Part shown: in pieces, positions 19,829 to 30,247 of the stretch | How the letters are laid out: the number at the start of each line of letters is the position of its first letter | Numbering within the stretch: the stretch's first letter is position 1 | Assembly: GCA_900128585.1 (NCBI GenBank) | Contig: LT642152.1 | Span: 1 to 64,000 of the forward strand | Reading direction: 5' to 3' | Source of the DNA: Stramenopiles sp. TOSAG23-3 | Taxonomy: Eukaryota; Sar | DNA: 64,000 bases | Notes under the pieces: generated by a model | What the model saw: only the letters and a program-made list of their open reading frames with translations | Told to the model about the DNA's origin: nothing | The model's database searches: none | Translations under genes and position numbers: made by a program

Positions 19829-19844
19829 CACACACACACACACC
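19829..19844 (+). repeat. (CA)n microsatellite
   Basis: Short CACACA tract in the gene-poor region. Confidence 0.9.
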
Positions 19845-21376
19845 GACAGGCGATATTCGAATCGCCGCCCTCTACCATTGTTCAAGTGCTCGATCATTCA
19901 ATTTGTACCACTTTCAAAATGAGGGCTAGAGCAACGGAGTGATTACCACGCGTTGGACCTTGGTAGCTTGAAACAGACTTTTGAATGATCTTTCGAGTTG
20001 CTTCCGGCGCAGACATTTTTTCTTCTTCTTCCCCACTTTTTACTCATCGAAGTTTTTTTAGACCTGTTGAACTAACCCGTCGACCGACATTTTTTGCTCA
20101 GTACGCAGCGGCACGCATGCATGCGTTTTGAACCCTGGGTTCAGGAACCAGACTGAATACTACCGTAAGTAAAGGAAGACTTGTCTTGAAACCCACCCTC
20201 CGGAGAGCGGGACCCCCACTTTGACTTGTCTGTGATGACACCTAATCAATTGAAGATGACGCAGATTAAAGTCCTGTGTCTCACAACGTGTTGTTTGATC
20301 GATAGGCCTGAGAATAATTCAAATCCGAAAGACAAAGTGCCCCCCCTCCGCTCCACTCTCGAACCCCGTTTCTGTCCTTTTCGGACGTTTGGTGTTGCTC
20401 TTTTCCTTGAATGATGACTTATGCTTCGGGCGGACTTAGTTTGATACCAAACGTTGCTGATACGAAGCTGTGTACAAACTGTTTTTCTGACTTTCGATTA
20501 GGAGCACCCACCGTAGACGACCGATCTGTCTTCCTATGGCATGGCATTCTATCTTTCTGTAAAAAATACCATTTGAGCTGTTCTAACAACATATGCAACT
20601 TTTCACAGTGTACGAAGTCAAAGGAATCCATTCATATGTACATGTGTTTTACATTTTAACGTGGGTTTTATCCCACAAATACTTTTTTCTTATAAAAAAT
20701 ATTACGTAGCACTTTATAATAAAAAAACAAAAACTCAATTATTATGATCTAATATGTTATATCTAATTTTTAGGTTTTTTTTGGTGAGAGTAGATCGATC
20801 ATTTACTGTACGATGTAGTAATTATTAGATACTTGGATAGACTACGGTACTACTACAAAAAATAAAAAAAAATAATTGGAAGAAAGAAGGAAAGGAACTG
20901 ATTGTTGTTCGTTATAATATAATAGAGTCAATTCCAGTTAAATTATACATATTGTAGTCTACATATAGTACATATAGTACTTGTATGTTTTAGGATGATT
21001 ATTAAAGCTTTAAGAGCCACACGATTTGCCTTTTCTGAGAAATGTTACAATGCTGTGGTCTGTTGTGGATTACATATACACAATACCATTAAGCAAGTAA
21101 AGGCAGGGGGGGGAAAATTTTCTTACTTTGGTGTTTTTGGACACAGAGAAGAAAGGAATGGCTTGTCCTTCTTTTGGGAAAAGTATGGTGCGAAGTTTCG
21201 AAACGGAACCAGGAGCAGCTCCGTCTTTTGGTTTACATGCTTAGAGGTGTACATCTGTATTCAATGATAAAAAATCATTATGTTTTTTTACGAATTAAGA
21301 GACAGTAACGCACGATGAATCGAGCTTTTAGCAAAGTTCCCCGCGCACTCTCTCCACGCACAAGAGGGTGGTGAAC

Positions 21377-22655
<1,279 letters not shown>

Positions 22656-24302
22656 CTATAAGATGATGAATCTTCGAAGCTTAGAGTTTACTTTCAAGGT
22701 TGAAATTGGGCATTTTGTGTTGGACTGTTTCAACGCCCAATCGTTCAGTTTTTGTTCCATGCGAGCAACGACAGGTGCATATTTGGCAATACGAGCCACG
22801 TTCTTTGTTTCACCAGGGTCTAACTTTAAATCAAACAATAGGGGCGGGAGTTTGTGGAAATGAATGTATTTGAATCGGTCTTCGCGAAGAACTGTAATGC
22901 CGCATTCCTCAACGCTGATGCCCAACGACTTTGCCCATTTTAGATGGGGCTCTTCTCTGTGCCACCCCCACGCGGAGTAGTTGTATTCAAAAATAGCGCA
23001 GTCCCTCTGGCGTAGCGCTTCACCCTCGCCACGAATCGCTGGTAAAAGGCTCCTGCCGTTCACATTTGATGGGGAAGCACCAGTTAAGAATTCAACAATC
23101 GTAGGCCCAATGTCGATCGATTCCGAAAACTTTGATATTCTTTGCCCCTTTGATGATTTGGAGAACGGGTCGACGACGATCAGGGGAATGTGGAAAGACT
23201 CTTCGAAGAATCCCAGTTTTCCACATAGACCGTGGTCGTATAGCTGCTCCCCATGGTCGCACGTGAACACCACCAATGTGTTTTCACTTTCTCCCGTACT
23301 TTTCAAACACTCGAACAATTTCCCAAGGCACGTGTCGAGCTCCGTCAACAGGGCGAAGTATGCAGACATTGCTAATAGTTTCCGTTTCTTCGACAAGTTT
23401 CGAGCCGTCCCAGACGCACCATGGTGCGCGTAATCGTTCGGGACCGTGTGCAAAAATTGAAGCCATGGGTGCTCATCGGTGTCTTCCCCGGCCAACTCCG
23501 CGCTGGCGCCCTGCAGAGCCGAGTTTTTTTCTTTCAGGAGGTCTTCAATATCGTCCGGATGGTACAGTTCATTGAATGGGTAAGGGGCGGTCCAGGGTGG
23601 GTGAGGTTTTAGCAAGCTCAAATGCAGGGCCCAAGGCCTCCCGCCGCGGCTCTCCTCTTCTATGAAACCGATCGAACGTTGTACTAATATCGAAGCGTCC
23701 GAGTTTTCAGCGTCGTACAACGCGGGCGCGGAGTACCCCTTTCCCGTAGACTGCAGGTCTGCCTTGTTGCTCCTGGCCAACCATTCGACGGATCCTCGGT
23801 ACCCGTTCCAATTTCTCTTCTTTTTGAAAATACGATCGTCGTCTGGGAGGTGGAGAACTTCCTTCAACCATGGCCGTGATCCCATGTAATCCGTGTCTGA
23901 AATGCGCGTCAGCCCATCCAAATAACCCCCGTCCCAATGAACTTGCGCCTCTTCCACGCCAGAAGGCCCCAACAGATCGATCGTCTGGTCGACGTACCCA
24001 ATAAGCCTGGGAGATAATTTCGGCGATCTGATGGCCTGTGCCCAGTTCGAGAGCTTGCTGCGCAGCGGCACTCCGTTGTCGTACACACCGTGATTTCGCG
24101 CATACATGGACGTGTGCAGACTGGCACGCGCAGGACCGCACGGCGCAGCCTGGTTAAAGTGCTTTTCAAACGTAACACCTTCTCCCGCGAGCCTGTCTAA
24201 ATTAGGGGTCTTTACGAATTTTGCATACTTTGAGCCTTTTAAAATGCAGTCGGCACGAAGCTGGTCCGCTGTTATAAACAACACATTTTTTTTTCCGCTC
24301 AT
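22656..24302 (-). CDS. Sulfatase / phosphonate monoester hydrolase-type enzyme
   Basis: 548 residues with the alkaline-phosphatase-superfamily sulfatase fold. The N-terminus NVLFITADQLRADC supplies metal ligands. CGPAR (residues 55-59) fits the C-x-P/A-x-R motif whose Cys is converted to formylglycine. FTCDHGEQLYDHG supplies the second metal-binding block. TPNLDRLAGEGVTF and the spacing resemble the phosphonate monoester hydrolase and choline-sulfatase branch. These enzymes hydrolyse sulfate or phosphonate/phosphate esters; the substrate cannot be told. There is no signal peptide, so a cytosolic enzyme is likely, although formylglycine generation in eukaryotes normally occurs in the ER, which makes activation an open question. 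Confidence 0.9.
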   Translation of the reverse strand: MSGKKNVLFITADQLRADCILKGSKYAKFVKTPNLDRLAGEGVTFEKHFNQAAPCGPARASLHTSMYARNHGVYDNGVPLRSKLSNWAQAIRSPKLSPRLIGYVDQTIDLLGPSGVEEAQVHWDGGYLDGLTRISDTDYMGSRPWLKEVLHLPDDDRIFKKKRNWNGYRGSVEWLARSNKADLQSTGKGYSAPALYDAENSDASILVQRSIGFIEEESRGGRPWALHLSLLKPHPPWTAPYPFNELYHPDDIEDLLKEKNSALQGASAELAGEDTDEHPWLQFLHTVPNDYAHHGASGTARNLSKKRKLLAMSAYFALLTELDTCLGKLFECLKSTGESENTLVVFTCDHGEQLYDHGLCGKLGFFEESFHIPLIVVDPFSKSSKGQRISKFSESIDIGPTIVEFLTGASPSNVNGRSLLPAIRGEGEALRQRDCAIFEYNYSAWGWHREEPHLKWAKSLGISVEECGITVLREDRFKYIHFHKLPPLLFDLKLDPGETKNVARIAKYAPVVARMEQKLNDWALKQSNTKCPISTLKVNSKLRRFIIL

Positions 24303-24662
24303 CCCAAAGACTGTTCTCTTTGGTGAGTCTTTTGATGCGTTTCGTTGCTCTACGGGCTAATAAAGAAATTTTTATTTATCGTTGTTTGGTATTTTGAAGT
24401 GAATACTTGCCGAATGTTAAATGAATACGCTCATCATCTCAAATTTTATTAGGATAGAAGAAAAAGAATAAATACGCGACGATGGATGAGAGGAACACAA
24501 CTTGCAGAAGAGAAGAAGAAGAAACAGACCAATTATTTATTTGCGAATTTAATAAGGTAAACCCTTAAACTTACTAGGAAAACCGCCGGTATTATTTATT
24601 ATCAAGTGTTAAACGAGGTTGAGGAAAATATACAATTAAGGATTATTCTTCTTTTTTGTTGA
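24303..24662. other. AT-rich spacer
   Basis: Lies between the sulfatase start and the end of the PC-esterase-like gene on the same strand. Only AT- and GAA-rich sequence; no gene seen. Confidence 0.5.
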
Positions 24663-25781
24663 TCACTGCGATGGCATTGCCGCATACAAGGCATCGTGCA
24701 GGGGTATACTTTTTGAGCGTACGTTAAACTCTTCGATTTGGCAATTGATGTATTCTTTGTGGAGAAGGGTAAACAGAATCTGCGCCCATGTATCAGGAAG
24801 TCCGGGAAGGCACCACACGCACCTGTCCCTGGTGGAACTCGGTGGGAACGCCCCAGGCCATGAAACAGAAAAGTTGCCAACATTGAACAGAAAAAACTTC
24901 AGCTTGGCGCTGTTGTGGGAGTGGAATGCACGCTCCCATATTTCTTGGGCTGGGAGAGGCATTGCCATTTCGGCCCTTGTAGAGGCTTTCGGGCACTTTC
25001 TTGAGTTTGGCCCGACGAAGAGGACCACGCGCCCGTGAAACCTTTCGTTGATTTGGGTCACCAAAGGGTCTACCTTGTTCGCATAACTGGCCTCGTTTTC
25101 CCATTCACTCAAGGGCTCCCAATCTGGGGCAATAATTATAGTTTTGAAACGTTGAACGGATTGCAACCAGTTTAAAGGCTCCAAGCTGCTCAAGTGCCGG
25201 TATTCAATCTCCCCTTCCTTCACATCCACCAAAGATTTCCAGGCCATCGCAAGATTTTCCACCATCTTGTCACCGAGAAACAGAACCGGGGACAAACACG
25301 GGTTGTTCACCATTTCCGCAGCATGGCCTGGGTTAAATCGGAGCAGGGAACACCCAGAAGGTGAAAAACGGTGCCTGTTCCCGACAATATTCTTCATCTT
25401 TTGCGCCGCGCCGCACATAAACTTCGTCCCGGTTGTGTTCATCTGGTAGACCGTAGACACGCCCATAGGGTCAAGCGTATTGTACCACGCTTTCCAATTG
25501 CAGTTATTGTGCCGGCGCACCCACTGGCCGCTTAATCTCGCAAGTTGATGAAAGGAGCACAAGTTCAAACTATCTTGGTCCGAGAGTTTCACACCTGGCA
25601 AATAGTCACAAAATTCCGACAGCACCTCCCTTGGCTTGTTCGTCCGAATAGGGGAGCGCCCGTTGGCGTTCTCTCGTACAAAAGCGTGATCTGCCCCAGC
25701 CCACCTACAGCCTACAGACACAATGTAGAAGAACACGACTAGTTTCCACCGCTCTACCATTCTTTCACAAATCAAAACCAC
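24663..25781 (-). CDS. PC-esterase / TBL-like type II membrane protein lacking catalytic Ser and His
   Basis: 372 residues. A hydrophobic segment at about residues 12-29 (LVVFFYIVSVGCRW) looks like a signal anchor or signal peptide. The body follows the PC-esterase/trichome-birefringence-like layout: LARLSGQWVRR, the W/SPSGCSLLRF block, a GDS-like position LFLGDKMVENL (about residue 168), and near the end DRCVWCLPGLPDTWAQIL (about residue 321), matching the family's DxxHWCLPGxPDTW. Active family members O-acylate or de-acylate sugars in the Golgi using Ser of GDS and His of DxxH. Here these are Lys and Val, so the protein is probably catalytically dead. Several Cys and N-glycosylation sites fit a lumenal protein. 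The start could be Met1 or Met8. Confidence 0.7.
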   Translation of the reverse strand: MVLICERMVERWKLVVFFYIVSVGCRWAGADHAFVRENANGRSPIRTNKPREVLSEFCDYLPGVKLSDQDSLNLCSFHQLARLSGQWVRRHNNCNWKAWYNTLDPMGVSTVYQMNTTGTKFMCGAAQKMKNIVGNRHRFSPSGCSLLRFNPGHAAEMVNNPCLSPVLFLGDKMVENLAMAWKSLVDVKEGEIEYRHLSSLEPLNWLQSVQRFKTIIIAPDWEPLSEWENEASYANKVDPLVTQINERFHGRVVLFVGPNSRKCPKASTRAEMAMPLPAQEIWERAFHSHNSAKLKFFLFNVGNFSVSWPGAFPPSSTRDRCVWCLPGLPDTWAQILFTLLHKEYINCQIEEFNVRSKSIPLHDALYAAMPSQ

Positions 25782-26781
25782 AAATATCTATATGTAAAGT
25801 TTTGTTACGTTTTGAACTACGTTATCCTTACTACTATTTCACTAAAAATGAAAAGATCTTTACAAAATCTAACGAACCACTGACTATAATAATTCGTCCC
25901 AGCCAGTAGTAAGTCTAGCTGTCTTGAAACAATCATATCAATATTTACAACACCACTCATGCGCATCCCACGGCATCATCAATCACCATTAAATAATATA
26001 TAAGAAGCTAGAGGGAGTTGTTTTAAATAGTACCATAGTATTATAGTTTGTTGTATACTAAATATAATTTGTTTTTATAGTTTGTTGTCTTCTTTCTTCT
26101 TTTCTTCTTCTTTTCTTCTTTTCTTCTTTCTTCTTCTATTCTTTCTTTTTTTCTTCTTTTCTTCTTTCTTTTCTTCTTTTCTTCTTTCTTTTCTTCTTTT
26201 CTTCTTTTCTTCTTTCTTCTATTCTTCTTCTAAAAAAAGCAGCAGCAGTTTTTCCTTCTTTTTCTTTCTATTGTATTACCTTGGTATCTCTTTTTCTCCC
26301 TTGTTGCTCTCCCTTCCAGATGATTTTATTGCCTTCTTCTTCTTTGTTATTATTATAGACAAATATGTTAAATACATTAATAAATGTATAATTGGAATAA
26401 TTTTATGTATTATTAATACATTATATTGAAGTACTATCTATGTAGTATACCTAAATTCCAGTATATAATTTGTTCTCAAGAGAAGAAGAACTTCCTTCTT
26501 CAAAAAAAAAATAAAAAAGTCAGTCCGTCCGGAGTAACAAAATACTTATGTCATATATATATAAACGAAAAAAACAATGTATGGTAATGTTAGTATATTA
26601 AAACGTTTAATGTATATATATATATATGTATATAGTGATTATAAAAAGTGAATGAATTTAAATTTAAGAAGTCAACAATGGTAAGGATTAGTTGATTTTA
26701 AATCTTAAGCACGCGAGATTGTGCTGAATTGAAAAGCAACCTGTGGGGAGGGAAGAAAGGGTGAAGGGTTGGTACGGCAGA
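25782..26781. other. AT-rich spacer with long pyrimidine microsatellite
   Basis: No gene seen. It contains a long CTT/TTTC tract (26090-26235) that gives a meaningless Phe/Ser-only reading, and TA-repeats near 26556-26632. Confidence 0.6.
26090..26235 (+). repeat. CTT/TTTCTTCTT microsatellite
   Basis: About 145 nt of nearly pure pyrimidine repeat on the plus strand. It is the longest such tract in the window. Confidence 0.9.
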
Positions 26782-26988
26782 ATGACTGATGTTTTGCCAG
26801 CGAGTGCGCCTTGGTACGACAAGCTCTTGATTGATATAGTACTGGAACCAGGGCCTTATCTGGGATGGTTGGCCGTAATTTTTGTGCCCCTCTTTTCGAT
26901 CGCTATGTATACCACGCTGGTTATGCTGAACGGGGAAGTGAAGCGGCTCGGGAAAAAAAGTAGGAAGAAGGCAAAAAAAGATAACTAG
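26782..26988 (+). CDS. Tiny single-pass membrane protein (SMIM15-like)
   Basis: From ATG 26782 (MTDVLPASAPWYDKLL) the protein has 68 residues; an in-frame ATG at 26743 would add 13. One hydrophobic segment (LGWLAVIFVPLFSIAMYTTLVML) is followed by a strongly basic cytosolic tail, KRLGKKSRKKAKKDN. Size, topology, the pre-membrane EPGPYLG and the lysine-rich tail resemble the eukaryotic SMIM15 family (small ER-type membrane proteins of unknown function). The protein-like composition in an AT-rich region supports a real gene. The homology is by pattern only. Confidence 0.5.
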   Translation: MTDVLPASAPWYDKLLIDIVLEPGPYLGWLAVIFVPLFSIAMYTTLVMLNGEVKRLGKKSRKKAKKDN

Positions 26989-27419
26989 CGCTTGCAATGA
27001 AACGCGCAAGAATTCTTACCACAATTTGTCAGCACAATAAAAAATAAAACCACATGTATTTTATAATAGTATGCTTTAAGACTCTCTCACTTGATACCAA
27101 TCGTTGTTTCAATAATACATTTTTTGTATTTAAATATAAAATATTTTAAACGCACATAGGTCACGTTAGTAAAAATGTCTCTTAATAAACATTTCATTAC
27201 TAAATACTGATATGATATCATATTCATAATAAATTGTAATTTGTTTAGGTTAAGATAATTATCCTCTCTATAAAAAAAACAAGAAAATTGGCTGTTATTT
27301 AAGTAATTATTTTATTTATTTTACACACACTAAAATTTGAAATTTCGATTTTTAAAAATGATGTTCTGAGTTTGGCGCAAATTTCTTGTCAGCTTAAATG
27401 GAGATGATTATTTGAGATT
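26989..27419. other. AT-rich convergent spacer carrying a dispersed motif
   Basis: No gene seen. Holds a copy of the dispersed ACAAGAAAATTGGCTGTTAT element (27279-27300), 3' of both flanking genes. Confidence 0.5.
27279..27300 (+). repeat. Dispersed 3'-flank motif, exact copy
   Basis: Reads ACAAGAAAATTGGCTGTTAT followed by TT. Exact or near-exact copies lie at 51121-51140, 58545-58564 and 48247-48267, with a reverse variant at 8248-8270. It lies 120 nt after the stop of the minus-strand CXC/SAP/J gene and is antisense to it. Confidence 0.8.
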
Positions 27420-29345
27420 TTAATCAATGTCATCAATTGGGTCGTCTTTTGACGATCCTTTGGGTTTTTCGATTATAACAGTTGGCGCCTGTTTCTTTGG
27501 TTTTGTCAACGCGGACAAATCGATGTCCGTCAGGTCATCGTCCCCATAGCCCCACTCGTCCACTTCATCGTTCGCGGGGGCTGCGGAAGCCTTGCTGCTC
27601 GACGCACCTGCGGTGTCCGTCAGCAAAAGGTCCCCGTTCGCTTTTTTACCCGTCAACATCAGGGTCATCTCTTTGTTGCCCTTGAACCGGGCGTTTTCAA
27701 GCTTATTGATGAGGCTGTACTTTCCGTCTTTCTTGCTATCGTATTTGATGCCATAACTTGCACACACTGCCTTCAGCTCCTCCGTTTCCATCGTGTGCAA
27801 ATTTGATGGCAAGTCTTCATTGTCCACGTCGCCAATCCCCGCGGTATCGTAGCCAACATCCGTCGTCTCCAGCGCGTCTTTGTGCGCGCCGCTGGTCAGC
27901 AGCAGGGTTTTCTTTTGCCGCAAATGCTTTGCTAGTCGCCCTATCAGTTCTGTCTTCGGGTCACTCGTTTTCGTCTCCGTGCTAAGGCCGTTCAATTCGC
28001 ACTGGTTTCGAAGAATCCGTTCGTTCAGCATCCAAAGTTGCCCCACCTGCCGGCCGCTCATTTCCCAGGTCTTCAACATCATGGCGTCCTCTTGGGCAGA
28101 CTGTTTGCTCTGCTTGCTGTGCCTTTCTGCCTCCAGGCGTCGCAGTTTGGCCTGGTAGCTCTTGATCTTTGCGGCATCGTTACAGCCAATCAGGTGCGCG
28201 CGGGCAGGGCCTATTTTCTCGCCCTTTGCTGCTTTTTGCGGCAGTTCCGCGCGGGTAATCCCACAACGAGGGCAAACTTCAATTAACCCTTTCACGAACA
28301 ATCGTTCGTTGTCGTTCAGTTTCTCAGCATGCGACTTTTTAAAAGCTTGGCTGGGTTCCCTCTGCGTGTAACGGTTTGCCCGCCTCTGCCGCTGGGCTCG
28401 TTTTCGAGCAGCATTTTCTTGCATTTCTTTTGCCTCGATCCGCACTTCCCGCTCACGGCGCTCGCTGCAATCAAAATACCAGAACCCAAACGCCTTTTTG
28501 CAACTCGGATTTCCGCACAATATTTTGCGGTGGTAATCTTCGGGATCGTAATCGAACTTATTGTTGCACCGGGGGCAATAATGGTCTGCTGTCATTGCCC
28601 CAAATTGGCAGGCGCATCTTCCGCAGACGTACTGTTTGATTGCTTGCATGAAAAAATTGTACGAAGGTTTCTCCAATCCCAGCTGTGCGGCGCCCCATCG
28701 GATGTGGCACCGCGGACAGTGAATTCTGGTCTTGTAACAACCATCGTTGGACCGCTGCACGCGCTCCACCTTTCGCCGCTTTCCCTTGTTGGCATCGGTG
28801 TCGTCGTCTGTTTGCGGGCTGGACAAAGTCTCGAAGGCGACGACAAGGCACTGGAATGCACCCTTCGCCTCTGCGGAGCCTTGGTGCTTGTCTGGATGGA
28901 TGTGCCGACTAAGTTTCAAATACGCTTTCCGCATGGTTGCCGTGCTGGACGTGGCAGTTATTACGACACCGGACAAAGACAGAAGCGCCGCGTGCTCATC
29001 GGCAAGCTCCGTTACCTTTTTGATGAGCATCTTTGGGGAAATCTTCGATGCTCCTGCGTCCTCCGCCGCTTTTTTATCCTCGGAGTTGCCGGCGTTGTGC
29101 TCCTGCAAATATTTTGCGAGGCGCATGACGAGCTCATCCTTTACTCCAACCGGGGACAACCCGCTCTGAGCCAAAGTCTTTTTGATTGCACCAGTTGTCA
29201 TTTTTCGCACTTTGATCGCTTCGTCAAAATTCAAACACAGGGAGTTGTGTCCTTTACGGCAGCCACACGCAGGTGTACAGGAGGCCCCGGCCTTTGAGCA
29301 CGGGCACTTTTTGCAAGCTCCCATCTTCGTACATTTGCATGGCAT
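27420..29345 (-). CDS. Multidomain CXC-like / SAP / J-domain / zinc-ribbon protein
   Basis: 641 residues with an unusual mix. Residues 1-38 form a Cys-rich CXC/tesmin-like finger (CKCTKMGACKKCPCSKAG, then CGCRKGHN). A SAP-type DNA-binding motif follows at about 47-85 (AQSGLSPVGVKDELVMRLA). Next is a J-domain-like segment at about 115-180 with the HPD triad (KLSRHIHPDKHQGS), needed to stimulate HSP70. Several zinc-ribbon pairs then follow (CPRCHIRW, CGRCACQF, CPRCNNKF, CGNPSCKK), then a basic coiled coil with a further CPRC, and two more SAP-like motifs (GLSTETKTSDPKTELIGRLA, GIKYDSKKDGKYSLINKL). The tail is acidic. DNA or chromatin binding with chaperone recruitment is inferred. All parts read in one uninterrupted frame, so a fusion artefact is unlikely. 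Confidence 0.75.
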   Translation of the reverse strand: MPCKCTKMGACKKCPCSKAGASCTPACGCRKGHNSLCLNFDEAIKVRKMTTGAIKKTLAQSGLSPVGVKDELVMRLAKYLQEHNAGNSEDKKAAEDAGASKISPKMLIKKVTELADEHAALLSLSGVVITATSSTATMRKAYLKLSRHIHPDKHQGSAEAKGAFQCLVVAFETLSSPQTDDDTDANKGKRRKVERVQRSNDGCYKTRIHCPRCHIRWGAAQLGLEKPSYNFFMQAIKQYVCGRCACQFGAMTADHYCPRCNNKFDYDPEDYHRKILCGNPSCKKAFGFWYFDCSERREREVRIEAKEMQENAARKRAQRQRRANRYTQREPSQAFKKSHAEKLNDNERLFVKGLIEVCPRCGITRAELPQKAAKGEKIGPARAHLIGCNDAAKIKSYQAKLRRLEAERHSKQSKQSAQEDAMMLKTWEMSGRQVGQLWMLNERILRNQCELNGLSTETKTSDPKTELIGRLAKHLRQKKTLLLTSGAHKDALETTDVGYDTAGIGDVDNEDLPSNLHTMETEELKAVCASYGIKYDSKKDGKYSLINKLENARFKGNKEMTLMLTGKKANGDLLLTDTAGASSSKASAAPANDEVDEWGYGDDDLTDIDLSALTKPKKQAPTVIIEKPKGSSKDDPIDDID

Positions 29346-30247
29346 CTTTGAACCAGTGGGTTAAAAGCTAAACTCCGTTTGGGTGTAGAACTGGAACGAT
29401 AATCAGCAACTTTACTAAAAAACAACTGCACTCACTAACTGTACATAGGAAAACGCTTATTTGTGTCGGGGTGTATGTTTCACTGAGAGAATATATTATG
29501 TTATTCGTACTGTAATATAATGTATACATCGATCTTACGACCCAACATTCAACATTCAAAATCGGAGATAGAAGAAGATGGGCGGCTCGGCGGTTGGCGG
29601 TCGTGGCAGTGGTGGGGAACCACCCTATTATTTTGTAGTCTAACAACAATGTTCTCTGGTTGTGTGGTGTAATAAAGAAGTGGTAAAAAATTCCCCACCA
29701 TTTACGAGTACATCGTACATCATCATCATTGTCTCCGAGATAAGCCACTTAAAATTAAGGATATGTGTTTATAGGGATAACTGGTATAAGACCCTTTTGG
29801 TATGATAAGGCTATATGTGTAAAGGGATTTAGATGAAATCATTTATTGATATTAATTATAACCATAAATAGAATTAAAAAAGTGATAACGTATTCATACT
29901 TTATATATACACAGCATCTATAATCTTTATATATATATATCCTTAATTAAATTGAGAGTACCGAGTGTGGAGAGCCACCACACCACTGAAATCTTTAATG
30001 ACATTAGTATTTATGTTCACTTGCTATAAGGATGTTAAAATAAATCATTTTCGTTGTTTTCGTCGTACGTTTTCTTCTTCTTCTTGTTGTTTTCTTTTCT
30101 CATTCTTGTGTGTCCACCGCCACCTCAATATGTACGATGTAGAATATTAGAGGGAATCTTGGATTGTATTACGATCCCCCCCGAGACTCGCAAAAGCACA
30201 CCATTCGTCCTAATCGAAGTTTCACCCCCTTGGAAACGTATAATTTG
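29346..30247. other. Divergent spacer
   Basis: Between the CXC/SAP/J gene and the methyltransferase gene. AT-rich with short TA-repeats near 29928-29941. Short frames on either strand lack protein-like composition. Confidence 0.5.

Larger units (their letters stand above)
18177..21376. other. Gene-poor region, possibly holding a decayed mobile element
   Basis: Over 3 kb without a convincing gene. 18.2-18.65 and 20.65-21.0 kb are AT-rich, but about 18.65-20.65 kb has noticeably higher GC, like coding sequence. It contains only short broken frames. It also has splice-donor-like GTAAGT at 19047, 19632 and 20163, a 23-nt poly-C, a CA microsatellite and the palindrome ACGCATGCATGCGT (20113-20126). 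This is the appearance of a degenerated gene or transposon. Confidence 0.4.

Noticed and set aside
19855-19875. GGCGATATTCGAATCGCC, resembling a tRNA T-arm
   Set aside because: The loop is one base too long, there is no acceptor or anticodon arm, and a CA microsatellite occupies the expected upstream position.
20995-21267. Plus-strand frame of 90 codons near calmodulin
   Set aside because: Cys- and aromatic-rich without a recognisable pattern, in a gene-poor AT-rich stretch, with no supporting context.
26082-26429. 115-codon frame rich in Phe and Ser
   Set aside because: Direct translation of a CTT/TTTC microsatellite.
28329-29297. 322-codon plus-strand frame opposite the CXC/SAP/J gene
   Set aside because: Antisense shadow; the minus strand has coherent zinc, SAP and HPD motifs.
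29368-29748. 126-codon minus-strand frame
   Set aside because: Tyr/Leu/Ser-rich reading of AT-rich spacer with no recognisable pattern.
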